DNA from: Alistipes sp.
GTDB lineage: Bacteria > Bacteroidota > Bacteroidia > Bacteroidales > Rikenellaceae
DNA length: 38,618 nt
Assembly (NCBI GenBank): GCA_017560425.1
Contig: JAFZEX010000001.1
Location: 1 to 38,618 of the forward strand
Direction: 5' to 3'
Position 1 is the stretch's first letter. The number at the start of each line of letters is the position of its first letter. The notes beneath the pieces are model-generated. The model was not told the origin of the DNA. It was given only the letters and a program-made list of their open reading frames with translations, and did no database searches. Below are positions 24,589 through 32,469 of this stretch, piece after piece. The translations under genes and the position numbers were made by a program.

Positions 24589-26379
24589 ATGTTTTTGCCG
24601 ACAACAACTAAGGAGGTTGAGGCTCGTGGCTGGGACGAGTTGGATGTGATCATCTTCTCGGGTGATGCCTATATCGACCACCCTGCATTTGGCCCTGCGG
24701 TCATCGGACGTATCCTCGAGGCTGAGGGCTATCGTGTGGCTATTGTGCCACAGCCCAATTGGCGTGACGACCTCCGTGACTTTAAGAAGTTAGGTAAGCC
24801 CCGCCTATTCTTTGCGGTGTCGGCAGGAGCTATGGACTCGATGGTGAACCACTATACGGCAAACCTACGCCTACGCTCGAACGATGCCTATACCCCTGGT
24901 GGCAAGGCTGGCTTTAGACCCGACCGCACGGTAGATACATACACCAAGATTCTCAAGAAGCTATATCCTCATACCCCTGTTGTTGTGGGCGGTATCGAGG
25001 CATCGTTGCGCCGCCTGACACACTACGACTATTGGAGCAACAAGCTGCAACAATCTATATTGCTCACGTCGGGCGCTGACCTGCTTGTCTATGGTATGGG
25101 CGATAAGGTTATTCGTGAGGTGGCTAAGGCTATGCGTAATGGCTTTAATATGAAGCTGTTGCGTGGCTTGCGTCAGGTGGGCTTTGTGGCTGATAGAGAG
25201 TATGCCGAGCGATTGTTCGCGGGCAAGACTATCGTGCTCAACTCATTCGAGGAGTGCCAGGACGACAAGCGTAAGTTTGGCGAGAACTTCTGCCACATCG
25301 AGACCTTGAGCAACATGATGGAGTGTCAGACAACACTTGTTGAGAGGGTGGGCGATAGTTATGTCGTTATCACGCCTCCGCATGAGCGCCTCACGACCGA
25401 GGAGCTCGACCACTCGTTCGACCTGCCATACGAACGCGCGCCACACACACGATATAAGGGTAAGGGCGACATCCCTGCATGGGAGATGATCAAGCACTCG
25501 GTGAATATCCACCGTGGCTGCTTCGGTGGCTGCTCGTTCTGCACCATCTCGGCACACCAGGGCAAGTTTATCAGCTCACGCTCCGAGCGCTCTATTTTAG
25601 AGGAGATTAAGAAGGTGACGCTCATGCCCGACTTCAAGGGCTACCTCTCGGATGTGGGTGCGCCATCAGCAAATATGTACCGCATGAGCGGTAAGAATGA
25701 GGAGCTGTGCAAGAGGTGTAAGCGCCCATCGTGCCTACATCCCAAGCTATGCCCCAACATGAACAACGACCACAAGCCACTCTTGGAGCTATACCGCAAG
25801 GTGCGTGAGATTAAGGGAGTTAAGAAGGCCTTTATCGGCAGTGGCATACGTTATGACTTGTTTGATGATTCGCCATACTTCGAGACCGTTGTTAAGCACC
25901 ACACCTCGGGTCGTCTAAAGGTTGCCCCCGAGCATACCGAGGACCATGTGCTTAAGCTTATGCGTAAGCCCTCGTTCGAGATGTTCGAGCGCATGAATAG
26001 CCGCTTTAACACCATCTGTCGTCGTGAGGGCTTGAAGTATCAGCTCATTCCATACTTCATCTCGTCGCACCCCGGCTGTGAGGAGCGCGATATGCGTGCC
26101 CTGGCTGAGCGAGTGCTTGGCAAGCTACACTTCAACCTCGAGCAGGTGCAGGATCTCACGCCTACGCCTATGACCCTTTCGTCGGTGATGTTCTACATGG
26201 GAGAAAACCCTTACGACGGCAAGCAGATATATGTTGCTCGCTCGCAGGAGGATAAGCGCCGACAGAAGAGCTACTTCTTTAGCGAGGAGCCCGAGCGCCC
26301 AGCACGCAAGCCACAGCCAGCAACAAAAAAGCCACAGCACAGAGTTGCGGCTAAGCCTAACGTCAGACGACGTAGATAA
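24589..26379 (+). CDS. ygiQ: YgiQ family radical SAM protein
   Basis: This 596-residue protein is of the UPF0313/YgiQ type. An N-terminal domain typical of the family (FLPTTTKEVEARGWDELDVIIFSGDAYIDHPAFG) is followed by the radical-SAM cluster HRGCFGGCSFCTISAHQG, with Cys near 311, 315 and 318. A second Cys cluster, CKRCKRPSCLHPKLCPN, could bind another metal centre. The C-terminal tail is Arg/Lys/Pro-rich and low complexity (about 565-596). Its biological reaction is not established to my knowledge. It has hairpins on both sides and probably its own transcript. Confidence 0.93.
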   Translation: MFLPTTTKEVEARGWDELDVIIFSGDAYIDHPAFGPAVIGRILEAEGYRVAIVPQPNWRDDLRDFKKLGKPRLFFAVSAGAMDSMVNHYTANLRLRSNDAYTPGGKAGFRPDRTVDTYTKILKKLYPHTPVVVGGIEASLRRLTHYDYWSNKLQQSILLTSGADLLVYGMGDKVIREVAKAMRNGFNMKLLRGLRQVGFVADREYAERLFAGKTIVLNSFEECQDDKRKFGENFCHIETLSNMMECQTTLVERVGDSYVVITPPHERLTTEELDHSFDLPYERAPHTRYKGKGDIPAWEMIKHSVNIHRGCFGGCSFCTISAHQGKFISSRSERSILEEIKKVTLMPDFKGYLSDVGAPSANMYRMSGKNEELCKRCKRPSCLHPKLCPNMNNDHKPLLELYRKVREIKGVKKAFIGSGIRYDLFDDSPYFETVVKHHTSGRLKVAPEHTEDHVLKLMRKPSFEMFERMNSRFNTICRREGLKYQLIPYFISSHPGCEERDMRALAERVLGKLHFNLEQVQDLTPTPMTLSSVMFYMGENPYDGKQIYVARSQEDKRRQKSYFFSEEPERPARKPQPATKKPQHRVAAKPNVRRRR

Positions 26380-26394
26380 TCACAATTAGAAAAG

Positions 26395-26436
26395 AGAAAT
26401 GAGTAATTAGTAACATCATACTAATTACTCATTTCT
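26395..26436. terminator. bidirectional AT-rich terminator after ygiQ
   Basis: An 18-bp perfect stem pairs 26395-26412 with 26419-26436 around a six-base loop. It is followed by T on the plus strand and by a T-rich tract on the minus strand. It separates ygiQ from the convergent gene at 26473. It shares its core sequence with 24511-24561. Confidence 0.75.
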
Positions 26437-26472
26437 TTTATGAGAGTGTTGGTTTAGAAGAGTCTCTTCGCA

Positions 26473-27084
26473 CTATCTCCAACCCCAAAACTCGATTTCT
26501 GAGATACAGAGGTCATTCCACTTTGTGCCCTTGATAACACCTCCGTCAGCATCGAATACCAACTGAATAGATACAATGTTGTTGTTCCAATCGGCACTGC
26601 TTGGAGCATTTAGACGCTGAGGATCTGGAGTGTCTTTCAATGATGCCTCAAAGCCTCCCAACTCGCCATTGCCCTCTATCTCGAAGCTAATGCGTCTAGC
26701 TCTTGCGTTATTGATATAGGCAGAAGCGCTTTTGCCGTACCCGTTGCGAATGATGATGTGAGATAGCTTCTTGCATGGAACCTCAAATACAGGACCATAG
26801 ATAAGGCTACCTTCGTAGATGCGATTATCATTCAAACTTACAGCCCATGTAGTTGCGATGTTGCCATCCAACATATTCCAAGGACCGTAGGTGTTGCCCG
26901 ATTGTGGAGACAAGTAATAATAAGATGTTGCGTTTACAACCTTAAGTTTAACAGGTGCACCTTGTGCCGAAACCTCTCCGGTGCTAAAAATTAGGAAGAT
27001 AGCCAAAATAGCGGCTGTGCTTGCTCGAAGGATAACTTTACCAAGGTTGTTACCTCTCTCAGAGTGTTGATTTTGTAGTGTCAT
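26473..27084 (-). CDS. secreted discoidin-like/NADase-type glycan-binding domain protein
   Basis: The 203-residue product begins MTLQNQHSERGNN, followed by a hydrophobic signal core (ILRASTAAILAIFLIFS) ending in VSAQ. A further Met 23 codons upstream would put the start behind the promoter, so 27084 is chosen. The mature domain has a beta-sandwich pattern, with WNMLDGNIATTWAVS, FEVPCKKLSHIIIRNGYGKS and NNARARRISFEIEG, ending CISEIEFWGW. This layout resembles the discoidin/NADase-type glycan-binding domain. It is likely exported to the periplasm or surface. Its ligand is unknown. No enzyme domain is attached. Confidence 0.72.
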   Translation of the reverse strand: MTLQNQHSERGNNLGKVILRASTAAILAIFLIFSTGEVSAQGAPVKLKVVNATSYYYLSPQSGNTYGPWNMLDGNIATTWAVSLNDNRIYEGSLIYGPVFEVPCKKLSHIIIRNGYGKSASAYINNARARRISFEIEGNGELGGFEASLKDTPDPQRLNAPSSADWNNNIVSIQLVFDADGGVIKGTKWNDLCISEIEFWGWR

Positions 27085-27123
27085 AAAATTAAGTATTATA
27101 ACTGTGATTGCTGAATTACTAAG

Positions 27124-27154
27124 CAAATATACTAAAAAATGACGAATATTCAAG
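27124..27154 (-). promoter_or_regulatory. promoter of the 26473 gene
   Basis: On the minus strand CTTG (27151-27154), 19 bases, TATATTTG (27124-27131), with a 39-base leader to the start. Confidence 0.6.
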
Positions 27155-27170
27155 CATCTGCACTATAAAA

Positions 27171-27261
27171 CCTCTCACTTTTCACCTCTCACTTTTCACC
27201 TCTCACTTTTCACCTTTCACCTTTCACCTCTCACTTTTCACCTCTCACTTTTCACCTTTCA
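27171..27261. repeat. heptamer tandem repeat (CYTYTCA), 13 units
   Basis: Thirteen 7-bp units of CCTCTCA, CTTTTCA or CCTTTCA run without interruption up to three bases before the stop codon of the kinase gene. Most alternate CCTCTCA and CTTTTCA, giving a 14-bp higher-order period. No reading frame of interest. Confidence 0.9.
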
Positions 27262-27263
27262 CC

Positions 27264-28268
27264 TTAGAATAGGTATTGCTCGGTGCGCACCTCCTGGCAG
27301 AGTGCTTCGATGTGTGCCCATGCCTCGTCGCTGAGCGTTGTGCCCACCACCTCGATTACCTTGCCGGCAGCAATAGCGCCCATCGTGCCACATTGGCGTA
27401 GCGTTAAGCCCTCGCATAGTCCTGCCATGAAGCCTGCGGCGTAGAAGTCGCCAGCCCCCGTGGTGTCTACACGCTTTGCTGCAGCCATGATGCCCACGTG
27501 CACCATCTCATCGCCACGCTTGATAAGAGCGCCACGTGTGCCTATCTTCACCACCACAAGCTCACACATCTGTGCGATATGCTCCAAGGCTTTGTGAGGA
27601 TCCTCCTCGCCACTGAAGGCGTGTGCCTCGTCCTCGTTGGCAAAGAGTATGTCTACGTGCTTGGCTACGATGTCACGCAAGAAGTCACGATTCTCCTCCA
27701 CAACATTGAACGATGCAAGGTCGATAACTACTTTGAGGCCATGCTCCTTGGCACGCTCTATGGTGCGACGAATAAGGTCGTGATCCTGCACGAGGTAACC
27801 CTCGATGTATAGGTAGTCGTAGTTGTCGAATACCGCTGCGTCGATGTCGTCTGCCGTAAGGTCGAGGGCAGCGCCGAGGTGTGTCACGAAGGTGCGCTCG
27901 CCATCGGGCGATATTAGCGATACGCACTTGCCCGACTTATTCTCGGAGCGTAGTATGTATGGCATCACGTCGATGTTGCGCAGTGCTTGTATGTAGAACT
28001 CTCCCGTGTTGTCCTCGCCCACCTTGCCGATAAATCCGCAACGTGTGCCGAGGCGTGCCATGGCACGTGTGGCATTTGCTGCCGAGCCACCAAGCGAGAG
28101 TGAGTAGGGTAGTCCTGCCAACGACTTAGATATGGCTGTCTGAAACTCGCTATCCACAAGGCTCATCGAGCCCTTAGCAAGCTGATACTCCTCGAGCACA
28201 TTGTCGTTAGATAGGTTCACGAGCATGTCGGTAAGTGCATTACCTATGCCTATTACGCTTTTGTTCAT
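27264..28268 (-). CDS. PfkB-family carbohydrate/adenosine kinase
   Basis: This 334-residue ribokinase-fold enzyme phosphorylates a sugar or nucleoside. The substrate motif [17 protein letters not shown] lies near 58-74. The ATP and catalytic motif [18 protein letters not shown] lies near 268, with the Asp of TGAGD as base. Family members closest in my memory are annotated adenosine kinase, but fructokinase and 2-keto-3-deoxygluconate kinase are alternatives. The C-terminus abuts the heptamer repeat. A near-consensus promoter lies 24 bases before the start. Confidence 0.9.
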   Translation of the reverse strand: MNKSVIGIGNALTDMLVNLSNDNVLEEYQLAKGSMSLVDSEFQTAISKSLAGLPYSLSLGGSAANATRAMARLGTRCGFIGKVGEDNTGEFYIQALRNIDVMPYILRSENKSGKCVSLISPDGERTFVTHLGAALDLTADDIDAAVFDNYDYLYIEGYLVQDHDLIRRTIERAKEHGLKVVIDLASFNVVEENRDFLRDIVAKHVDILFANEDEAHAFSGEEDPHKALEHIAQMCELVVVKIGTRGALIKRGDEMVHVGIMAAAKRVDTTGAGDFYAAGFMAGLCEGLTLRQCGTMGAIAAGKVIEVVGTTLSDEAWAHIEALCQEVRTEQYLF

Positions 28269-28292
28269 AGTCTGGATCTGTTTTTACTGCCA

Positions 28293-28323
28293 CAAAGTTA
28301 CACTTTTGCCAACAAAGAGCAAT
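28293..28323 (-). promoter_or_regulatory. promoter of the PfkB kinase gene
   Basis: On the minus strand ATTG (28320-28323), 19 bases, TAACTTTG (28293-28300), 24 bases before the start. Confidence 0.6.
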
Positions 28324-28425
28324 AAAAATAGAGAAAAATGTGGGTGATGAGACTATAAAGGCTCGCTGTTGCATGGAGAGCTATGTTTTTGCTTGTGAAA
28401 AGTATGCCGTTTAGAATTTTTTTAT

Positions 28426-28433
28426 TAACTTTG
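28426..28433 (+). promoter_or_regulatory. -7 box of the 28476 gene
   Basis: TAACTTTG matches the -7 consensus and lies 42 bases before the ATG. The -33 position reads TATG, a weak match. Confidence 0.5.
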
Positions 28434-28475
28434 TGAAACGATGCTCAAAGCAATTTTAACCTAAACTACTATATT

Positions 28476-29168
28476 ATGAAGAAGAATTTACTATGGTTGT
28501 TAGTTGTGCTCTTCATGGCGCTCGGCACAACTGCTAGTGATGCACAAAATGCACAAAGCCGCCAATATGTTAAGAATGCTATCGACGGCTGGAACGAGTG
28601 TCGTAGTGTTGCCATTACTAAGTATAATGGCAACGTTGCCCTCTATGGCACAAATGGCTACGCTATGTCGGGCTGCCCTAAGGGTCTTACCGAGACTATC
28701 GAAAAGTTTCACAGAGAGGATGTCTATATCGACGACGTGCATCTTACCGAGGGTGGTCGTTGGCTTGTGCTCGATGGTATGAATGGTCTTACGTGGTATG
28801 GCATTCCATATTCGCTCGAGAGCAAGCTGCGTGAGTATAGTAGTGACGGCGAGGATATCACATCGGTGACATTTGACGATAATGGCAATTGGATTGTTAT
28901 CACTCAAAATTATGTAGCAAGTTCTAGTGCCGATATCCAGAATTTTGTGATGGCGGGTAGTGAGGAGTATGGTCAGGTATGGTCGGCATGCATCACTAAC
29001 GATGCTATGATCGTGGTGTACGAAGAGGGTTATAGATATGTAGGTAATGTCCCCGACTCGTTGCTATCGGCATTGAATGAGACTACATTGGATTACTATC
29101 GCATCAAGATTGCAGGCACCTCATGGTTCTTTGCCGATCGTGATGGCTACTATCAATACTTTATGTAG
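28476..29168 (+). CDS. secreted protein of unknown function, 230 aa
   Basis: A signal peptide (MKKNLLWLLVVLFMALGTTASDAQ) is followed by a mature part without membrane segments. It repeats a pattern of an aromatic-rich beta stretch followed by a helix: YNGNVALYGTNGYAMSGCP, then VHLTEGGRWLVLDGMNGLTWYGIP, VTFDDNGNWIVITQNYVASS and IKIAGTSWFFADRDGYYQYF. These four related beta segments, each with a Gly/Asn-turn and Trp, hint at a propeller- or sandwich-like fold, which is inference. The gene has its own -7 box and ends at a strong terminator. I do not recognise the family. Confidence 0.75.
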   Translation: MKKNLLWLLVVLFMALGTTASDAQNAQSRQYVKNAIDGWNECRSVAITKYNGNVALYGTNGYAMSGCPKGLTETIEKFHREDVYIDDVHLTEGGRWLVLDGMNGLTWYGIPYSLESKLREYSSDGEDITSVTFDDNGNWIVITQNYVASSSADIQNFVMAGSEEYGQVWSACITNDAMIVVYEEGYRYVGNVPDSLLSALNETTLDYYRIKIAGTSWFFADRDGYYQYFM

Positions 29169-29186
29169 TTAGAAGCAAGCTCCGCA

Positions 29187-29232
29187 AACATAAAAGGTTG
29201 TCCAGCAAGTTCGCTGGACAACCTTTTATGTT
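29187..29232. terminator. bidirectional terminator
   Basis: A perfect 20-bp stem pairs 29187-29206 with 29213-29232 around a six-base loop. It lies between the convergent secreted-protein and CDF genes. Confidence 0.9.
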
Positions 29233-29236
29233 GTTG

Positions 29237-30133
29237 CTACTTCTCGGGCTCCATGTGGATGCCGATATGTGTTTTGTCGCCGAACTTCTGCTTTAGGACC
29301 GACTCGATGTTCTGCGTTACGAGGTGGGCATCGTGCAGCGTCATGTCGCCCCTCATGCGGATATGCACCTCGATGGCGATATGGTTTCCTATGCGGCGGG
29401 TGCGTAGGTGGTGTGGTGCGCTAACCTCGTCAAACGAGAGGATAACATTCATTATATCTGCCTCGGTATCGGCGGGCAGCGAGCGCTCTAACAGCTCGTC
29501 TACGCAGGGCTTGAGCAGCTCGATGGCAACCTTCATGATAAATATGCTAACGACAATGGCGGCGATGGGGTCCAATATCCTCCACCTATCGCCCAAGATT
29601 ATTGCGCCACCGATGCCAATAAAGGTGCCGATAGAGGAGAGGGCATCGCTGCGGTGGTGCCACGCATTTGCCACAAGGGCTTGCGACTCGAGCCTCCTAT
29701 TTTTATATATGGTATAGCGGTAGAGTAGCTCCTTGAGGAGTATCGACGCTCCTGCTACAACAAGCGCCCATATGCTTGGCTCACCCAGCGCCTTGCCTCC
29801 GAGGGCCTCCATAACGCTCTTAGCGCCATTGTAGAGTATGCCTACGCCCACGAAGAGGAGAATAAGACCTATGATTGCCGTGGCTAATGTCTCATACTTG
29901 CCGTGCCCATAGTCGTGGCTCTCGTCCTCGGGCTTGCCCGAGATGCGGACAAAGACGATGACAATGATATCGGTGACAAAGTCCGACAGCGAGTGCACAG
30001 CATCGGCAACCATAGCCGCACTATGTCCTACGATGCCCGCAACAAACTTAAGCACCACCAACACAAAATTGACGATGCTACCTATCCACGTGACCCTTGT
30101 AATCTCCTTTTCACGGGGTGTTACACTATTCAT
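29237..30133 (-). CDS. cation diffusion facilitator family metal exporter
   Basis: This 298-residue CDF protein exports divalent metals such as zinc, iron or manganese in exchange for protons. Six membrane helices fill about 1-210. The intramembrane metal site is built from DAVHSLSDFVTD in helix II and NAWHHRSDALSS in helix V. A cytoplasmic ferredoxin-like domain follows (about 210-298), with conserved HHLRTRRIGNHIAIEVHI. The start is MNSVTPREKE; an upstream Met would lie in the promoter. The metal cannot be assigned; the helix V H-x3-D pattern fits zinc or iron type. Confidence 0.92.
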   Translation of the reverse strand: MNSVTPREKEITRVTWIGSIVNFVLVVLKFVAGIVGHSAAMVADAVHSLSDFVTDIIVIVFVRISGKPEDESHDYGHGKYETLATAIIGLILLFVGVGILYNGAKSVMEALGGKALGEPSIWALVVAGASILLKELLYRYTIYKNRRLESQALVANAWHHRSDALSSIGTFIGIGGAIILGDRWRILDPIAAIVVSIFIMKVAIELLKPCVDELLERSLPADTEADIMNVILSFDEVSAPHHLRTRRIGNHIAIEVHIRMRGDMTLHDAHLVTQNIESVLKQKFGDKTHIGIHMEPEK

Positions 30134-30158
30134 AGCCTCTGTTTTATTTGTTGATATG

Positions 30159-30166
30159 CAAAGATA
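30159..30166 (-). promoter_or_regulatory. -7 box of the CDF gene
   Basis: On the minus strand TATCTTTG, 25 bases before the start codon. No TTTG at the right distance is seen. Confidence 0.5.
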
Positions 30167-30383
30167 GGGAAAATAGTACAAAAAATGTGAGTAAGTGAGG
30201 TTTGCGGTATGAATACTAAAGGCAGTTTTTCTAAATTACATGTTTATATTAATAGGAGCGACGAGGTCGTTTAATGTAGAAGATATTGTTGTGTTGTGGA
30301 GGTGTGTGGAAATTTATGTTCCAATTTATGTTCCAACTTCGTCGATTTTGCTACGATTTATTCCTTCTTTTTTGTTATAGTTC

Positions 30384-30635
30384 AGGCTTAACTGCGCTTC
30401 GCTTGTTGAGCACTGATGGCGCTAAGTCATAAACGAGCCAACAAGCAACTGCGTTGTGCTTTGTTGTATATATAGCCGCCAGCAAACGAGTTAGCACGGC
30501 TATAGGATGTATAGAGGCTTAACTGCGCTTCGCTTGTTGAGCACTGATGGCGCTAAGTCATAACCGAGCCGACAAGCAACTGCGTTGTGCTTTGTTGTAT
30601 ATATAGCCGTCAGCAAACGAGTTAGCACGGCTATA
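30384..30635. repeat. two 121-bp direct repeats with structured arms
   Basis: The 121-bp units at 30384-30504 and 30515-30635 differ at three positions by my reading, with a period of 131. Each contains GCTTGTTG and a CAACAAGC-type arm (one mismatch in the second). In the second unit 30591-30609 pairs perfectly with 30628-30646 (19 bp). Another hairpin (GCCACC-TTGC-GGTGGC) follows at about 30649. A reversed copy of part of the unit (ACTTGTCGGCTCGTTTATGA) lies at 30664-30683. No protein-coding content. This is the main occupant of the gene-free block 30134-31052. Confidence 0.85.
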
Positions 30636-30686
30636 TATACAACAAATGCCACCTTGCGGTGGCACTTGTCGGCTCGTTTATGAGCT

Positions 30687-30713
30687 GAGCTGTTGATCAG
30701 GCTTGAACTGACG
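30687..30713 (-). repeat. duplicated 3' end of tRNA-Thr
   Basis: Twenty-seven bases are identical to 30853-30879, which hold the acceptor and T-arm end of tRNA-Thr. The duplication stops inside the T arm, as attachment-site repeats of tRNA-targeting integrases do. It is not a complete tRNA. Confidence 0.8.
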
Positions 30714-30730
30714 GGTGCTGATGCACCCGT
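30711..30730. other. palindromic hairpin ACGGGTGC-TGAT-GCACCCGT
   Basis: Perfect 8-bp stem with loop TGAT, next to the tRNA-Thr fragment. A second 8-bp stem, CCCTCCTT-TGAT-AAGGAGGG, with the same TGAT loop lies at 30757-30776. Confidence 0.7.
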
Positions 30731-30817
30731 TGGGTTATATTTACAATCCACCCAAACCCTCCTTTGATAAGGAGGGCTTTAGAGGTCGTCAGTTTAGCTA
30801 AGTCTAAAAACCAAAAC

Positions 30818-30847
30818 GAGGTGTTCAACCAAATGGTTAAACACCTC
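30818..30847 (-). terminator. terminator of tRNA-Thr
   Basis: The stem pairs 30818-30830 with 30835-30847 around AAAT. On the minus strand a T-run follows. It lies six bases beyond the tRNA 3' end. Confidence 0.8.
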
Positions 30848-30853
30848 ATTTCG

Positions 30854-30925
<72 letters not shown>

Positions 30926-30957
30926 AACAATAAACCCTACTCCTATGAAAGAGTGCA

Positions 30958-30988
30958 CAAAAGTACACAAGATTTTTTAATCTGCAAA
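30958..30988 (-). promoter_or_regulatory. promoter of tRNA-Thr
   Basis: On the minus strand TTTG (30985-30988), 19 bases, TACTTTTG (30958-30965). Exact consensus. Confidence 0.85.
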
Positions 30989-31003
30989 CTTTTTGGCAAA
31001 AAA

Positions 31004-31033
31004 ATATCCCCACAACCGTAGTTGCAGGGATAT
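31004..31033 (-). terminator. terminator of the MFS gene
   Basis: ATATCCC (31004-31010) pairs with GGGATAT (31027-31033), with inner CAAC/GTTG pairing. The minus strand continues into a long T-run. Confidence 0.8.
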
Positions 31034-31052
31034 ATATAGCGTAGCAGGGTGC

Positions 31053-32414
31053 TTACTTCTTGATATTTGGAAGCTCCATGCCGTAGCCCTTCTTCTTGTC
31101 CTCACGCTTGAGCAACATGCCGATAAACAAGGCGATAACGCCGAATGACGAGAAGATAAGCATAGGAACGAGGTAGCCGCCGGTAGAGTCCAAAACCTTA
31201 CCGATAACTACAGGAACAAGCAACAAGCCCCAGTTCTGGATCCAGAAGATTACGCAGTATGCTGAGCCAAGAATACGCTCGTCGATGATCTTTGGTACTG
31301 ATGGCCACAAAGCAGCAGGAACCAACGAGAACGACACGCCAAGGATAGCGATGATAGCAACAGCCAACACCTTAGATGGGAACATAGGCAACAACAAGGC
31401 GAAGCTGAGGTGGCAAGCGATCATGATGAGCGAGCCTACCATAAGCATCGAAGCAGCCTTACCCTTACGATCGATGAATGCACCGAGGAATGGGGTGAGA
31501 ACCATAGCAAGGATAGGGAAGCAGCTGAAGAGCTGTGCACCATTAGTAATCTCGAGAGTCTTGTTCAAGAAGTCAGGAGCGTAGCGCTGGAATGGGAAGA
31601 TGGCAGAGTAGTACAACACGCAGAGCAATGCCACCAACCAGAACATCTTGCTTGTGAAGATCTTGCCAAGGTCGCTGAATTTGAACTCCTCCTCTGATGC
31701 CTCCTTTGTAAGCTCGCCAGCAGCCTCGAGCTGCTTGTCGAACTTGCGGTCCATAAGCACGAACACGAAGTAGAAGATAAGACCAATGGTGAGCAACACA
31801 GCGCCGAAGAGTACAGGAGCAGATACTGAGTCACCAGCCTTTGCAGCAACCATAGGTGAGAGCCACATGGCAGCGAACACACCAAGACGTGCGATAGACA
31901 TCTCGAGACCCATTGCCATTGCCATCTCCTTGCCCTTGAACCACTTAGCGATAGACTTAGATACTGTAGTACCAGCCATCTCGCAACCGCAGCCGAAGAT
32001 CATGAAGCCCACGCAAGCAAGCTTAGCAGAGCCAGGGAGCTCTACCCACCATGAGTTGAGCCATGCCTCGAGGCCTGTGCCCACAAATGCCTCGCTCATA
32101 GCGTAGTACTTGATAACCGCACCGATAACCATCAATGATGCAGACAAAAGACCAGTGAAGCGGATACCCATCTTATCGAGGATCACGCCTGCGAAGATGA
32201 GGAAGAAGCAGAATACGTTGAGGAAGTACTCCGAAGCAGCATAAGTACCGAAGGTAGTGCTGTTCCAGCTGAGTGATGTCTCGAGAGCCTCCTTAAGAGG
32301 TGAGAGCATGTCCACGAACATGTAGGCGAAGAACATCATCAATGAGATGAGCAACAACGCCGACCAGCGAGCAAACGCCGAGTCGTTGAGCTTTCGTTGA
32401 ATAGTTTGAGTCAT
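31053..32414 (-). CDS. MFS transporter
   Basis: This 453-residue major facilitator protein shows about 12 hydrophobic segments in two halves, separated by a charged loop (KFDKQLEAAGELTKEASEEEFKF, roughly 225-247). Conserved elements include LDKMGIRF after helix II and FIDRKGKAASM in the second half, with KWFKGKEMAMAMGLEMSIARLG around helix IV-V, typical of the oxalate-formate/nitrate-like and MFSD1-like branch. The substrate cannot be deduced. It lies 55 bases behind the TPR gene on the same strand and may be the last gene of the era unit. Its own promoter is not evident. Confidence 0.9.
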   Translation of the reverse strand: MTQTIQRKLNDSAFARWSALLLISLMMFFAYMFVDMLSPLKEALETSLSWNSTTFGTYAASEYFLNVFCFFLIFAGVILDKMGIRFTGLLSASLMVIGAVIKYYAMSEAFVGTGLEAWLNSWWVELPGSAKLACVGFMIFGCGCEMAGTTVSKSIAKWFKGKEMAMAMGLEMSIARLGVFAAMWLSPMVAAKAGDSVSAPVLFGAVLLTIGLIFYFVFVLMDRKFDKQLEAAGELTKEASEEEFKFSDLGKIFTSKMFWLVALLCVLYYSAIFPFQRYAPDFLNKTLEITNGAQLFSCFPILAMVLTPFLGAFIDRKGKAASMLMVGSLIMIACHLSFALLLPMFPSKVLAVAIIAILGVSFSLVPAALWPSVPKIIDERILGSAYCVIFWIQNWGLLLVPVVIGKVLDSTGGYLVPMLIFSSFGVIALFIGMLLKREDKKKGYGMELPNIKK

Positions 32415-32469
32415 AATTGTTTGATTGTTAGTTAATAAATAAATTTATAGTTTGTTTTGTTTTCGTTTA

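Noticed and set aside
27171-27261. CRISPR array
   Set aside because: Seven-bp units without spacers; a simple tandem repeat.
30500-30751. 83-codon minus-strand ORF
   Set aside because: It covers the 121-bp repeat and the tRNA fragment and shows no protein-like pattern.
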